This document shows, piece after piece, positions 1-10,775 of a stretch of 64,000 nucleotides of DNA (positions within the stretch are counted from its first letter, which is position 1; every line of letters begins with the position of its first letter). Origin of the DNA: Sweltsa coloradensis (taxonomy: Eukaryota > Arthropoda > Insecta > Plecoptera > Chloroperlidae); contig JAMZAV010000915.1 in NCBI GenBank assembly GCA_024449915.1, positions 186,001-250,000 of the forward strand, written 5' to 3'. The notes beneath the pieces were generated by a model. The model did no database searches. It was given only the letters and a program-made list of their open reading frames with translations, and was not told the origin of the DNA. The translations under genes were made by a program, and so were the position numbers.

Positions 1-35
1 TCCATCAACGCGGCGGGACTTTAGCGTTTTCCTAG
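1..35 (+). mobile_element. 3' end of a Helentron-like element cut by the window edge
   Basis: It contains the terminal hairpin AACGC...GCGTT and the 3' end TTCCTAG followed by T. The rest lies before the window. Confidence 0.7.
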
Positions 36-181
36 TTAGAAGAATGAATTCTATACTAGGAAAACGCTTAAGTCCCGCCGCGTTGTTGGATGAGCGAATA
101 TGGTGCATTGAGCTGCCATGTGTTACGCGGATTTTCTGTTGTTCTGTGAAAAAATCATTACTTAGTCGAAGATTTTTTTAA

Positions 182-941
182 CTAGGAAAACGCTTAAGTC
201 CCGCCGCGTTGTTGGATGAGCTTTTTAAAGGGTTAAGTTTGCTTGGGATAGCGTTACTTTTGCAAGTGCGTTGTGTTGCTGCCTACGCATTGTAGGTAAA
301 TGTTGTCAAGTTTCTTGTGTTTCTTGTCAATTGGTATTATTATTATCGTAAAAAACTTATATTAAAAGCTTTATTTCTATGGATCCTGGCTAACTTTTTC
401 AACTTTTTCTTTCAAAAGGTACTACATCACCATAACCTTAATGTCCATGTATAATATGAACGTTGAAACCCCACCCGTTTGGTCAGAATTGGCCCAAATG
501 GCACGAAAATATCGTACAAAAAACCAAAAATCTTATATTAAAAGCTTTATTTCTATAGATTCTGGCTAACTTTTTCAACTTTTTCTTTCAAAATGTACTA
601 CATCACCATAACCTTAATGTCCATGTATAATATGAACGTTTTAGCATCACCCGTTTGGTCAGAATTGGCCCAAATGGCACGAAAATATCGCCCAAAAAAT
701 CGAAAAAAAATCGTAAAAGTACGATATTCATGAGAAATATTTCTTCGATTGTACCCAAAAACGTGGCAAGTCTAAGTTCAGAGATTTCGAAGGTCCTGTC
801 AAATTTTCATCCAGATCGCATATGCCGTTTGCCCGGTAGAGAGCGAACAAACAGACAGAAAAAAAAAAAAAAAAAAAAAAACACCCGAGCTAAATTTTTT
901 GGGGGGTTGGTGAAATTGAAGTCTTCGCTTCGCTCATCCAA
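182..941 (-). mobile_element. Helentron-like element, family B, nested inside the 56-1473 copy
   Basis: It begins CTAGGAAAACGCTTAAGTCC and ends CTTCGCTTCGCTCATCCAA. Its interior differs from family A (TTTTTCAACTTTTTCTTTCA and ACCCGTTTGGTCAGAAT blocks) but its ends are the same, so A and B are mobilised by the same machinery. It contains an internal 176-bp tandem duplication (starts 356 and 532). Confidence 0.8.
356..707. repeat. 176-bp tandem duplication inside a family B element
   Basis: CTTATATTAAAAGCTTTATT starts at 356 and again at 532, followed in both copies by near-identical sequence through GGCACGAAAATATCG. Other family B copies in this window have the block once, so the duplication is specific to this copy. 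Confidence 0.85.
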
Positions 942-1501
942 TTAAATTAAATTAAATAAAAAATAAACTTAATTTTTTTAATTAAATTTAAAAAAATAAA
1001 AAATAAACTTATTTTTTTAATCGTAATTTTTAAAAAGAAAAAGTACGTAAAATTGCAATTTTCGTAAGAAATAATTATTCGATTGCGCTAAAATTTAACA
1101 CGAATATGTTAATTCATAAAATTAAGGTTCTGTAAAAAAATCATTACAATAGGATAAAGCATGTAGGTGCTTATAAATCGAAGAAATTTTTTAAAAATCG
1201 AAAAAAATCGTAAAATTGCGTTTTTTACGAGAAAAAATTTCCCGATTGCGCTCAAAAACGTGGCAGTTCTAAGTTCAGAGATTTCGAAGGCCTCCATAAA
1301 ATTTCATCGCAATCGGAGTATTGGTTTAGCCGGAATCGTGTTAACAAACACACAATAATACAAACAGAAAAAAAGAAAGAAAAAAAAAAACATTCCGGAT
1401 TTTTTCTCCAGTGTAGTGAAATGGAATCTTCGCTTCGCTCGCTTCGCTCGCTTCGCTCGCTACGCTCATCCAAAAATAGGTTATTGGCCCGGAACAATAT
1501 T

Positions 1502-1683
1502 AAACGTAATTTAAAAACTTATGACCGAGGCCACTAATTAAAAACGAATTTTCGGGTGAAACTTCCTCACCCATCATGATGGGAACAGTTCGCATCAACC
1601 TGATGATGGGTGAGGAAGTTTCACCCGAAAATTCGTTTTTAAGTAAGTAGTGGCCTCGGTCATAAGTTTTTAATTTACGTTTT
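1502..1683. mobile_element. Foldback hairpin element (MITE) between two Helentron-like copies
   Basis: Two arms of about 80 bp (1502-1579 and 1601-1683) are near-perfect inverted copies around a short loop; each arm carries GACCGAGGCCACT and CGGGTGAAACTTCCTCACCC. TTAA-like flanks occur on both sides, a possible target duplication but not certain. No coding capacity. Confidence 0.75.
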
Positions 1684-1810
1684 AATTGACGAATGAAGAT
1701 TCGCGTTCGATGGTTTCTACCGCCAAAGTTTTATTATTCCCCGATTTGTTGTTCCTGATTTTTTTAAACCTCTAATTCGTATGAGTGGAATTATCTTATA
1801 ATAAATCATT

Positions 1811-2621
1811 TTTATGAGCGTTTTTTTTTTTTTTTTTTTTTCCTTTTAGCGAGCGTAGCGAGCGAAGCGAAGATTCCATTTCACTACACTGGAGAAAAAA
1901 ATCCGCGATGTTTTTTTTTTTTTTTTCTTTTTTTTTTTCTGTTTGTATTATTGTGTGTTTGTTAACACGATTCCGGCTAAACCGATACTCCAATTGCGAT
2001 TAAATTTTATGGAGACCTTCGAAATCTCTGAACTTAGAACTGCCACGTTTTTGAGCGCAATCGGAAAATTATTTCTCATGAAAATCGCCATTTTACGAAT
2101 TTTTTCGATTTTTAAAATAGTTCTTCGACTTATAACACCTACATGCTTAATTCGATTGTAATGGTTTTTTCACAGAACCTTAATTTTATGAATTAAGATA
2201 TTCGTGTGAAATTTGAGCGCAATCGAAAAATTATTTCTCATGAAAATCGAAATTTTACAGTTTTTTTCTTTTTTTTAACAAGTCTTTGACTTATAACACC
2301 TACATGCTTTATCCTATTGTAATGAATTTTTCACAGAACCTTAAATTTTATGAATTAATATATTTTTGTAAAATTTGAGCGCAATCGAATAATTATTTCT
2401 TATGAAAATCGCAATTTTACGATTTTTTTCTCTTTTTTTAATTAAAAAAATTAAAAAAATAATGTTAATTTTGTATTTTTTTAATTTAATTTAAAAAAAT
2501 TATTCGACTTTGTAATAATTTTGTCACTGAACAACAGAAAATCCTCATAACACAATCATGGCAGCTCAATGCACCAATTACGCTCATCCAACAACGCGGC
2601 GGGACTTAAGCGTTTTCCTAG
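1811..2621 (+). mobile_element. Helentron-like element, family A
   Basis: The 5' end ATGAGCG at 1811 is split from AGCGAGCGTAGCGAGCGAAG by a T-run. It ends with the hairpin and TTCCTAG at 2621. The interior holds three repeats of about 162 bp marked by GAGCGCAATCG at 2053, 2215 and 2377. It lies in inverted orientation to the 56-1473 copy. Confidence 0.8.
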
Positions 2622-4947
2622 TATATTTGGTTCATTAATTCATTTCACTTTAAATATGTTATCAACATTGTAGTTTAACTATGCATTGTTGTTGTAATAT
2701 TACTACTTCAATCTTTATATTACTTAATTATATTTCATTACTATGTCTGCATTTATGTTATTTGTTTCATTTAGGCTACTTGTCCTTCTTTGTGAATAAG
2801 TTTTTATGGCTGAATGGGATAGTTGTCAAATATATAAACAAATTACAAATCTAATGTTCTATGCGAATTCGAACTCCTAGTATTTCGGTGTCACACATTT
2901 TGAACCTGTAGATACCGAAAAAACCACCATAGACAGCTTGCGATTTATCACATTGTAACATGAATTATAATAATAAAAATCGTTTATTTTAATATTTATA
3001 TCCCATCTTATCATTTGTGATTTTGCCAAATTAATTAAATACCCATTTCAATTAATTTTTGTTTTGAAGATGGGGGTGAACGTAAATTAAGTAGTTTTAG
3101 GTGAAATATATTTTTGGTGTAAAATCTAGATGATATCAATCCCCCCTGTAAGCGGTTGAACACGAGTTTATTTGGATTAGGGCGAGTCAACCGGTAGGTC
3201 AGAATGCGCCATTCTAGCCTAGGTGATATGGGTCGGGAAAAAAATCCCTTGCTGGTCAGAACCAGCCACGGGGAGGGGGAGAAAAAGAAGGGTGGGTCTG
3301 ACGTCGTGGTCGTCATTGTCGTCTTATTGTCGTCGCCATCGGAAATATCGTTAAGGGAAGGGCCGGGAGAGGTTCCCGACGACGATCGCCAGAGCTCGCC
3401 TCTAGTTTCAGGTTTTATTCACTCCCTTACACTATTCTTCAACTTAAGTACGTATAATTTTCTTGTAGTTGTTCGTTGTTTGTTGTAGTTTAAGAGTTAA
3501 TTTTATTTTTTATCAAACGGTTTGTTATTGCGAATAAAATATGCTTTTTTAAAATGAACAACGTTGTTTCTGCGACTTATAGCCAATTTCCGTCTTCTTG
3601 TTGGTAAAAAAAAAAAAAAAAATAACGAAATATAATAAGAACTAAATATGGTCAAAGGTAGCCATTTTGTTTAAAAAAAGTGAGACAACTTAAATGTTGG
3701 CCAATCAAGGCGGTACAAAACGATTTTATTTTTATTGACGGAATCCACATTGGAGGGACGTAGCTTTTATAATTGTTTTATGCAAGTGTCAGATACTACT
3801 CGTTTAGTTTCTCCGTTTTAAACATGACCTTTAATAAGCGGCGAGATCGTATGAAATCGAATTAATTAAGAATATTTTTCTCATAATTAATGTTCTGCCA
3901 GTTTTGATTACATTACACATAAACCGACTGCATTCTTTGTTTTCCCTTGATATTGTTTTGAAATGCACAAAACTTCCGTTATTGTTTTACCGATTTATTG
4001 TTACGTGGTGTGTCTAGGAAGCGGAAGACACTGTGTTCAAACAAAATCAGGACATTAAATAACAAGCTGAGTAATGAGAGTAGTAGTAGTAATGAGTTTG
4101 GACATCTGTTATAATGTATTAACATTTATAACAAAACAAAAATACTGCGAAGTCAATTTTGTATTTTCTTCAACTTTTGGGGTTTGTTTTATTAGTTTCA
4201 GGATTTCCCCCACACAACTCACATGTCGAGTTTTACAGTAAAATGTAATTATTCCACAGAAGATGACAATTTGTAATCTTCTTACTCTTACTTCGTAAAA
4301 CGAGATTGCAATTAGGGATTAACAACTTTTAGTTAATGTAATTGAATTAAAATCTGTTTTTAACCACGTTAGTTCTAAAATGGCATTCTAACGAGGTTTA
4401 TAAATCAGTATCTTGTAGGGGGGGGGAGGGGATATGCACTTAATTACTAAAATTGAACAATTGGGTCATTTAAATATTACCTTTGTCGTTTCACGTGGTC
4501 TACATACACTCCCATTACATTAAAATTGTGTAGTGCGTTCAGTGTTAATAACACTCGGTGGCTTTGATATAAAACAGATTGCCGATCGCACTCAGTTTAA
4601 TTAAACTGAAAAACAGTTACTTGACTAACTGGGTGGACTATAAATAAAAAACTAATTTGCAGTTTAGATAAATTATTGATGTTTATAGTGCCAAATATAA
4701 GGATGTTGTCAAAATGCCGATTCCAAAATCAACGCGACATTAGGCCTATATTACGAACAGTTTTCTACGCTATATTGTGCCTTAATTAAATTGGTATTGA
4801 TTGCCCTTAATGTAATGACGGATAAAATTGAGTAAAATGCTATTTCGTATGGGCACTTGCAAAAGATTGTTTATTTAAGATTTAAATGCTAAAATATGTG
4901 ATCTAATTGAGAGTGAAGAAATGTAAGCATGAATGAAAATGTATGAT
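2622..4947. other. Non-coding intron DNA, with a retroposon tail at 2725-2848
   Basis: No gene or long frame. 2725-2848 (CTTGTCCTTCTTTGTGAATA and GGCTGAATGGGATAGTTGTC) resembles the tail at 58834-58985. A GC-richer patch at 3190-3400 contains TGACGTCGTGG and looks unlike its surroundings, but I cannot name it. The rest is AT-rich with no structure I can support. Confidence 0.5.
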
Positions 4948-5647
4948 AACGTAAGCGAGACTTCAAATTTCATGACCCCAAAAATTTATTCAGCTGCTTT
5001 TTTTTTTTTTACTTTTTTTTGTTTTTTTTTTTGTTTTTAACTCTTATCCAGGAAAGCATATCCGATCTTGATGAAAATTGATCTGGACCTTCGAAATCCT
5101 TTAATAAGTGTATTGTTTGGTAACAATGAACAAGTATTACATGAAAATCGTACCTTAAAGTTTTTAATTTTTGAGTGCGATATTTTCGTGACATTTGGCA
5201 TTGTTGCAAGGGTGGGGCTAACTTATATATTTACCGGATAAGATTTGGTTATGGATAGTACCTTTTGAAAGTAAAACGTTGAAAAACTAGCACAATCCAT
5301 AAATTAAGCTATTATATAGTTTTTATATTTTGTTGGATATTTTCGTGCCGTTTGGGCCAATTTTAAACAACGGGTGGGCTACAACGTTCATATTTCTGGA
5401 TTTATTTATTGGTGAGTGTCAACCTTTTGAAAAAAAAGTTGAAAAAGTTAACAAATCCAAGAAATAAGCTTTTATAGCCTTAAAGTTTTTACGTAAATAA
5501 TACCCAATTCAGGTACATAGAAACTTGACACAAATCACCTACAATGCGTAGCAGCAAACAAAGCACTTGCCAAAGTAAAGATTCCCACACAAACTAAATT
5601 TTTAAAAGTTCATCCATCAACGCGGCGGGACTTTAGCGTTTTCCTAG
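4948..5647 (+). mobile_element. Helentron-like element, family B, diverged 5' end
   Basis: It has ACTTCAAATTTCATGACCCC, a poly-T tract, the family B interior and a clear 3' end (CATCAACGCGGCGGGACTTT ... TTCCTAG at 5647). The 5' terminal motif is eroded, so the start is approximate. Confidence 0.65.
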
Positions 5648-7920
5648 TATAAATGCAACGATAATACCAGTTATAACACGATGACAAAAGTACGCCAGGA
5701 TGTAATTCGATATCAATGCCTCGTTTTCTAAAAACTTTATCGTAACATGCCTTATTTTATTTATTTTGTTTATTTATCTTATTTAATGTATATATCCTAT
5801 TCAGTTTAAAAACTAATTTTTAATTGGGACAACTAAATAAATCTTATCACATAATGCAGGTTTTACCTAGTTTGTCCCCGTTAATTTTGCAGCTCATGAC
5901 TATGAATTTAAATAGACGTTTATATAATTTCTAGTGTTATCAACGAGGTATTTTTAAACACACCTCTTTTATACAAAGCCTGCTTCTGGTTTCATTTCAT
6001 TGCCTTGCGACTGCGAGTGTCACCAAGCAGTTTATATGGATTCGCTCGCGCTTAGCTTTACGGTTTAATAACTCCCCCGAATACGCTCGATGATAAAGTA
6101 CGAACCCCGAACATCCCTCCTTCGTTTCACCCACCCCCATCACTAATTGCACCCGAGTCTGATAACTGCAGCTCATAACTAGCTAGCACCCACCATGAGT
6201 TCCTCCGCAGGTGTCGGAAATATCTGAAATACCGCAGGGGGACGAAGATTTAATTCATCTTTCAGACTGAGGCTGAACTTTATCAAATTATTTTTATTTT
6301 AGCGAGTTAGGTATCATAAAGTGAAAACCGCTAGGGGTGAAATAAAATAACTACAGCCTATAAAGATTTTCTTTGTCCCACGTAAATGGATTTTCCCCTA
6401 GCCTGCAACCCCTTTTACCGCCTCTCCCCTATTATCAATGGCCCGACCTACTGAAAGCTAACACTCATATCTCAAATCTTGGATTCAACACTCGCATTGA
6501 ACAATGTTCAAGGAGTTGGGAGAATGCACGGTCCATTAGAACAAATAAAATCTCGTGAAGGACGATTTTATAATTTAGCCGTTTGTCATCGTCGACTCCT
6601 TCTCAAAATAACTATGTATTAATATTAAATAAACACAGATAAAATAAATATTTTTCTAGTAACAAATTCCGTTCTCATTTATATATTTAAATCTGATATC
6701 GTGACATCCTTTGTTAAGTGTATTTGTTGTGTTATGAAAAGCAGTCTATTATAGAATTAGATAAATAAATCCTTGTAGACTCGGATAAAATGTTTGCAAA
6801 AACACCACTTTGTGTTGAGTGAATGAGAGCTCCCTCGTCAAGATGAGCTGCTAAACGATCAAGTACCGGTGGTAGATTACACCGTCCTAGGTCCAGCTGG
6901 TATTTCTTGCCACCTCGGTCAGTTAGGCCCTGGCGGAGCGTACAGAGGACATTACGGGAGCTGCAATCACTTTATGCAGATCCTCCTTCTAGTAGCTCGC
7001 CAGGTCCCCCCATGAAAAACAATCTCGCGAAATGATAGTGAACCGGGTAATTCTACGGTCAAAATTGCGCGGGGGCACCGTTGCAAATACAGAAGCTGCG
7101 ATATACAGAACCACACGAATTTAATCATCCATAAGACCGTTCACCCTTTTGACAAAATTACTTCGTTGCTTTGAAAATACACACCTATATTGTTCTCAAT
7201 TGCACAATCCCGTGAACGTATACGTTACGTATTTTATCCTATACTTTCGTTTTTGTGTTTTCATACAGATAGTCCTAATATGCCATACATATGTACTTAT
7301 GTTATAATGTACTGTTTAAAGTTCTTCTTTAAAAACAAAAATTATACTTATATTTATATTTTTCGTATACATACTAGATTGCACTTCTTCCTAACTCCTA
7401 TACGAGTAGTTTTATGAAGAAAATAATAAATAATATCATGTCCTTATCACATTTATTAAAAAAAGGAAAATACATAAAATAATGTTTTCCCTTACAAGTT
7501 TCATCATACTCGTGTTAGTAATATTTATGGGGACTTAAGTAAAATAGCCCAAAATGCAAAATAGATGGCACAGTTGACCTTATTGTACGGTAGATAAAAT
7601 ATAAATCTTCCCTTTCTATGGCTTATCATTCAACACTTGCTTGCCTCGCATATATTGAATATGAGTGATTTAGACCAAACGGTGGGAACATTCTCTATCA
7701 AGATAGCAGCGCTAAAGATTGATTTATAATGTCTCACCCACAAGCATTACCGAGCATATTTGAATACATTACTTAAATTTTGTCACGCCAGTTTAAAAAC
7801 TACTTAATACATTCTTGTGTCTTGTGTGTTAGACACACGTAATGAAAAAGTAACAAATATCTCCGGAAAATGTCACGATACATTTAAAAATTAAATTTTA
7901 TCGTGGGAAACCGTTATAGG
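5648..7920. other. Non-coding intron DNA
   Basis: No coding feature. 5740-5815 holds an inverted copy of the AATAAATA-rich tail (ATCCTATTCAGTTTAAAA) seen elsewhere. 6000-6260 and 6820-7080 are GC-richer without an open frame of note and may be old repeats or conserved non-coding DNA. Confidence 0.4.
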
Positions 7921-8143
7921 GTGCAATTAGCCCTCTTCAGGTAAAATAGGTATGTGCGGATAGGAAATTGTGAAGGGATGTCCGAGGGCTTGTTTAAGAG
8001 GACTCAATCCTTGCATTCGCCTTAACGACTGAGAAACTCGGAAAAAACCTTCAGTCAGATTGCCGGTCTCTACGGGATTCGAACCTGGGACCTCCCGAAT
8101 TTGAGTCAAGCGCTTAGCGCCCGAGCCAACACTGTCGGTCACG
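7921..8143 (-). mobile_element. tRNA-derived SINE
   Basis: On the minus strand it reads GTTGGCTCGGGCGCTAAGCG (A-box-like) and GGTTCGAATCCCG (B box), the internal Pol III promoter of a tRNA-derived head. A tail region TGCAAGGATTGAGTCCTCTT follows, shared with 58731-59050 and 19003-19135. It does not fold as a functional tRNA. Confidence 0.75.
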
Positions 8144-8513
8144 ATACATTTTGCATTGTTATTGTTTTATGGCTAAAATGTATTTTCAACCACTTAAGAC
8201 TAGTCGATTTTGTTTAATTAATAAGAATGTCCCATTGTTTTTGTTTAACAATATTATTTTGTTGTTATTTATTTATTATTTTGTACTCCCTTAAATAATG
8301 TGATAGGTAACAAGATTTATATATATTTCGAATTTCAGAAATTTATGTTCTTAGGATACAATATGAAATTGTTATTTTTTCCTGATAATTTTAATTCTTT
8401 CATTTTTTTCTCGTGGCAATATTCTGAAAATTTTGACAAATTTTGGATTTGACATAGCCCACTAAATTAACATAAAACAGTTATTTTCTATGCTTGGCTG
8501 GAAAGATGTTTTT

Positions 8514-9293
8514 TTGGATGAGCGTAGCGAGCGTAGCGAGCGAAGCGAAGATTCCATTTCACTACACTGGAGAAAAAAATCCGGAATGTTTTTTTTTTTT
8601 TCTTTTTTTTTGTATTTTTGTGTGTTTGTTAACACGATTCCGGCTAAACCGATACTCCGATTGCGATGAAATTTTATGGAGGCCTTTGAAATCTTTGAAC
8701 TTAGAACTGCCACGTTTTTGAGCGCAATCGGGAAAATTTTTCTTATAAAAAACGCAATTTTACGATTTTTTTCGATTTTTAAAAAAATTCTTCGACTTAT
8801 AACACTTACATGCTTTATCCGATTGTAATGATTTTTAACAGAACCTTAATTTAATAAATTAAGATATTCGTGTGAAATTTGAGCGTAATCGAAAAATTAT
8901 TTCTCATGAAAATCGAAATTTTACGGGTTTTTTCTTTTTTAAAACAATTCTTTGACATATAACACCTACATGCTTTATCCTATTGTAATGATTTTTTATA
9001 GAACCTTAATTTTATGAATTAATATACTCGTGTAAAATTTGAGCGCAATCGAATAATTATTTCTTATGAAAATTGCAATTTTACGATTTTTTTATTTTTT
9101 TAAAATTACGTAAAAATTACGATTTATTAAAAAAATTAAGTTAATTTTTAATTTAATTTAATTTAATTTAAAAAAATCTTCGACTAAGTAATGATTTTTT
9201 CACAGAACAACAGAAAATTCGCATAACACATGACAGCTCAATGCACCAATTACGCTCATCCAACAACGCGGCGGGACTTAAGCGTTTTCCTAG
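8514..9293 (+). mobile_element. Helentron-like element, family A, full length
   Basis: It runs from TTGGATGAGCGTAGCGAGCG to GCGTTTTCCTAG, followed by T. Internal repeats of about 160 bp are marked by GAGCG(C/T)AATC at 8720, 8881 and 9041. The subterminal GCTCATCCAA (about 9254-9263) is the inverted copy of the 5' end. It lies 335 bp before the CSGALNACT exon. Confidence 0.85.
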
Positions 9294-9628
9294 TTATATA
9301 TCTCACATGCGTAACATTTTTGTAGTTACATTGAGCATGTTAGCCTATTTTGAAATTACCGATATTTTCCAAATTTCTTTCTGTTTTGTTCTTTTCCACT
9401 CTTTTGGATTTTGGATTATAAATAGAATTCATACTAGCCATGCGATTCTCAATATTTTAAAAACAAATTTTGAAGGACAATTGTTTTTCAAAATTTTGCG
9501 ACAATTGTTTTCAAAATTTTAAATTTTTGTGTTTTTTGCACCCCTTTAAAGTTTATCTCTAAAAATGTGACAATGATATGTTTACTTAGCCTCCTCGTCT
9601 AACGCCCCCCATTATATGTTTGTTCCAG

Positions 9629-9763
9629 GGGTGAGCGTCTCCCAGCAGACCGTCAACTCGTACATGCAGCTACTGCAGCAACGCGAAGATGAGAACAGAG
9701 CTGAGGTGGATCGTCTTACTGCAGAAATACACTCACTCAAGCTGCAGCTGCTGCAGATTGCAG
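9629..9763 (+). CDS. CSGALNACT internal exon, stem region (partial gene)
   Basis: This 135-nt internal exon belongs to a chondroitin sulfate N-acetylgalactosaminyltransferase, a type II Golgi enzyme that adds GalNAc to the linkage tetrasaccharide and starts chondroitin chains. The acceptor is a pyrimidine-rich TTTGTTCCAG just before 9629 and the donor is GCAG|GTCAGA at 9763/9764. The exon starts with two bases completing a codon, then reads 44 open codons and ends with one base (phase 1). The peptide begins VSVSQQTVNSYMQLLQQRED and is Gln/Leu/Glu-rich with heptad spacing, as expected of the coiled-coil stem between membrane anchor and catalytic region. It is too short to identify alone. The assignment rests on same strand, compatible phase with the exon at 60562 and the matching position of a coiled stem in vertebrate CSGALNACT1/2. 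Its GC content is well above the flanking intron. Confidence 0.75.
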
Positions 9764-10008
9764 GTCAGAGCTAATCACATGACTATACTAGAGTAGATTT
9801 CAGAAGTCAGTCCGCACTAGGAGATTCGTAACTTTGAAATACTTACAACAAAACTGAATCTCAACTGTTATTCAAACTGAGGTTGGTCATGTTTGATCAA
9901 TGATAAGATCAGTGTAAGTCAGTAAGAAGTGTTTGTTTTACATTCTGTGATCGTTGGCAACATGTCCACCTATCTCAGTCGATAGTCATTTACTTAGGTC
10001 TTACAAGA

Positions 10009-10370
10009 CTGGAAAACATGGAAAAGTCAGGGAATTTAATAAATTTGGAAAAGTCGGGGAGTTTTGTTTTCTGGAATTTTACTAGAAATGTAAGAAATAT
10101 ATATATTTTAGTAATTTTAATACCTTTTTTGTTGCTGAAAATAGAAATTCTCAATTTTAAAAAAACAATTTCTCAATTATTTTGCCGAGTCTGATGTTTA
10201 AAATTCCCGACGAAATCGACATTGAATTTATAAACAATTTTTCCTCCATTATAATGTGCGGGAAAAACAAATTTGCAGCGTAGAAAAATATAATTTTCCA
10301 TCTGGAAAACCTGGAAAAGTCAAGGAATTTTATAATGGAAAATTTCTATACACCATGAATTAGAGCAATT
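10009..10370. repeat. Repeat with GGAAAAGTCAGGGAATTT motifs
   Basis: CTGGAAAACATGGAAAAGTC near 10010 and CTGGAAAACCTGGAAAAGTC near 10302 bracket about 300 bp of AT-rich sequence. The type is unknown; it is an old interspersed repeat by appearance. Confidence 0.35.
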
Positions 10371-10387
10371 TCCTATAAACCTTATTT

Positions 10388-10620
10388 TTGGATGAGCGTA
10401 GCGAGCGGAAGCGAAGTTAGTCACAATCCGAAGAAAATATAAAGGTTTTAGTATGAGTTTTTTGAAGTTTATAATACCAATATTAACAAGTAACAATAGA
10501 AACTTGACAACAATCACCTACAATGCATTCAAAATGCACTTGCAAAGGAAAAGTGCGAACAAACGCACAAAACGCAAAACGCTCATCCATCAACGCGGCG
10601 GGACTTTAGCGTTTTCCTAG
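10388..10620 (+). mobile_element. Helentron-like element, family B, internally deleted (233 bp)
   Basis: Both ends are intact (TTGGATGAGCGTAGCGAGCG and GCGTTTTCCTAG) but most of the interior is missing. What remains (CTTGACAACAATCACCTACA) is the family B 3' region. It lies 155 bp left of the Academ-like element. Confidence 0.8.
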
Positions 10621-10775
10621 TTTAAATGCTTAACCTACGGCATGCAAGTAATTATTTCTTTTAGCCGAATCGTAGCAACTTGAACCTGTGCTTTATTGGG
10701 TGGGGGGGAAGAAGAAAAGCTCGTTACTGTATACTCTGGCCCCACGCCTACTAGCCTGGTTGCTTAGACAAACCA

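Larger units (their letters stand above)
56..1473 (-). mobile_element. Helentron-like element, family A, interrupted
   Basis: It starts in this orientation with CTAGGAAAACGCTTAAGTCC and ends CGCTACGCTCATCCAA. In element orientation that is a 5' TTGGATGAGCG end and a CCTAG 3' end. Comparison with the intact copy at 53776-54542 shows that 182-941 is a later insertion: the sequence before it (ending GATTTTTTTA) and after it (TTAAATTAAATTAAAT) is continuous in the other copy. No Rep or helicase frame, so non-autonomous. Confidence 0.8.
1..9628 (+). other. Upstream intron of the CSGALNACT gene (partial)
   Basis: The stretch before the exon at 9629 contains no other exon of this gene that I can recognise. 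The 5' exons with the short cytoplasmic tail and the membrane anchor must lie before the window. It is AT-rich and filled with Helentron-like elements and a SINE, listed separately. That it is all intron is inferred from the incoming phase of the 9629 exon. Confidence 0.6.

Noticed and set aside
1421..1470. The CTTCGCTCG repeats as a CRISPR-like or satellite array.
   Set aside because: They are the short repeats at the 5' end of Helentron-like copies, contiguous without spacers.
7927..8142. A 71-codon minus-strand frame as a gene.
   Set aside because: It lies inside a tRNA-derived SINE.
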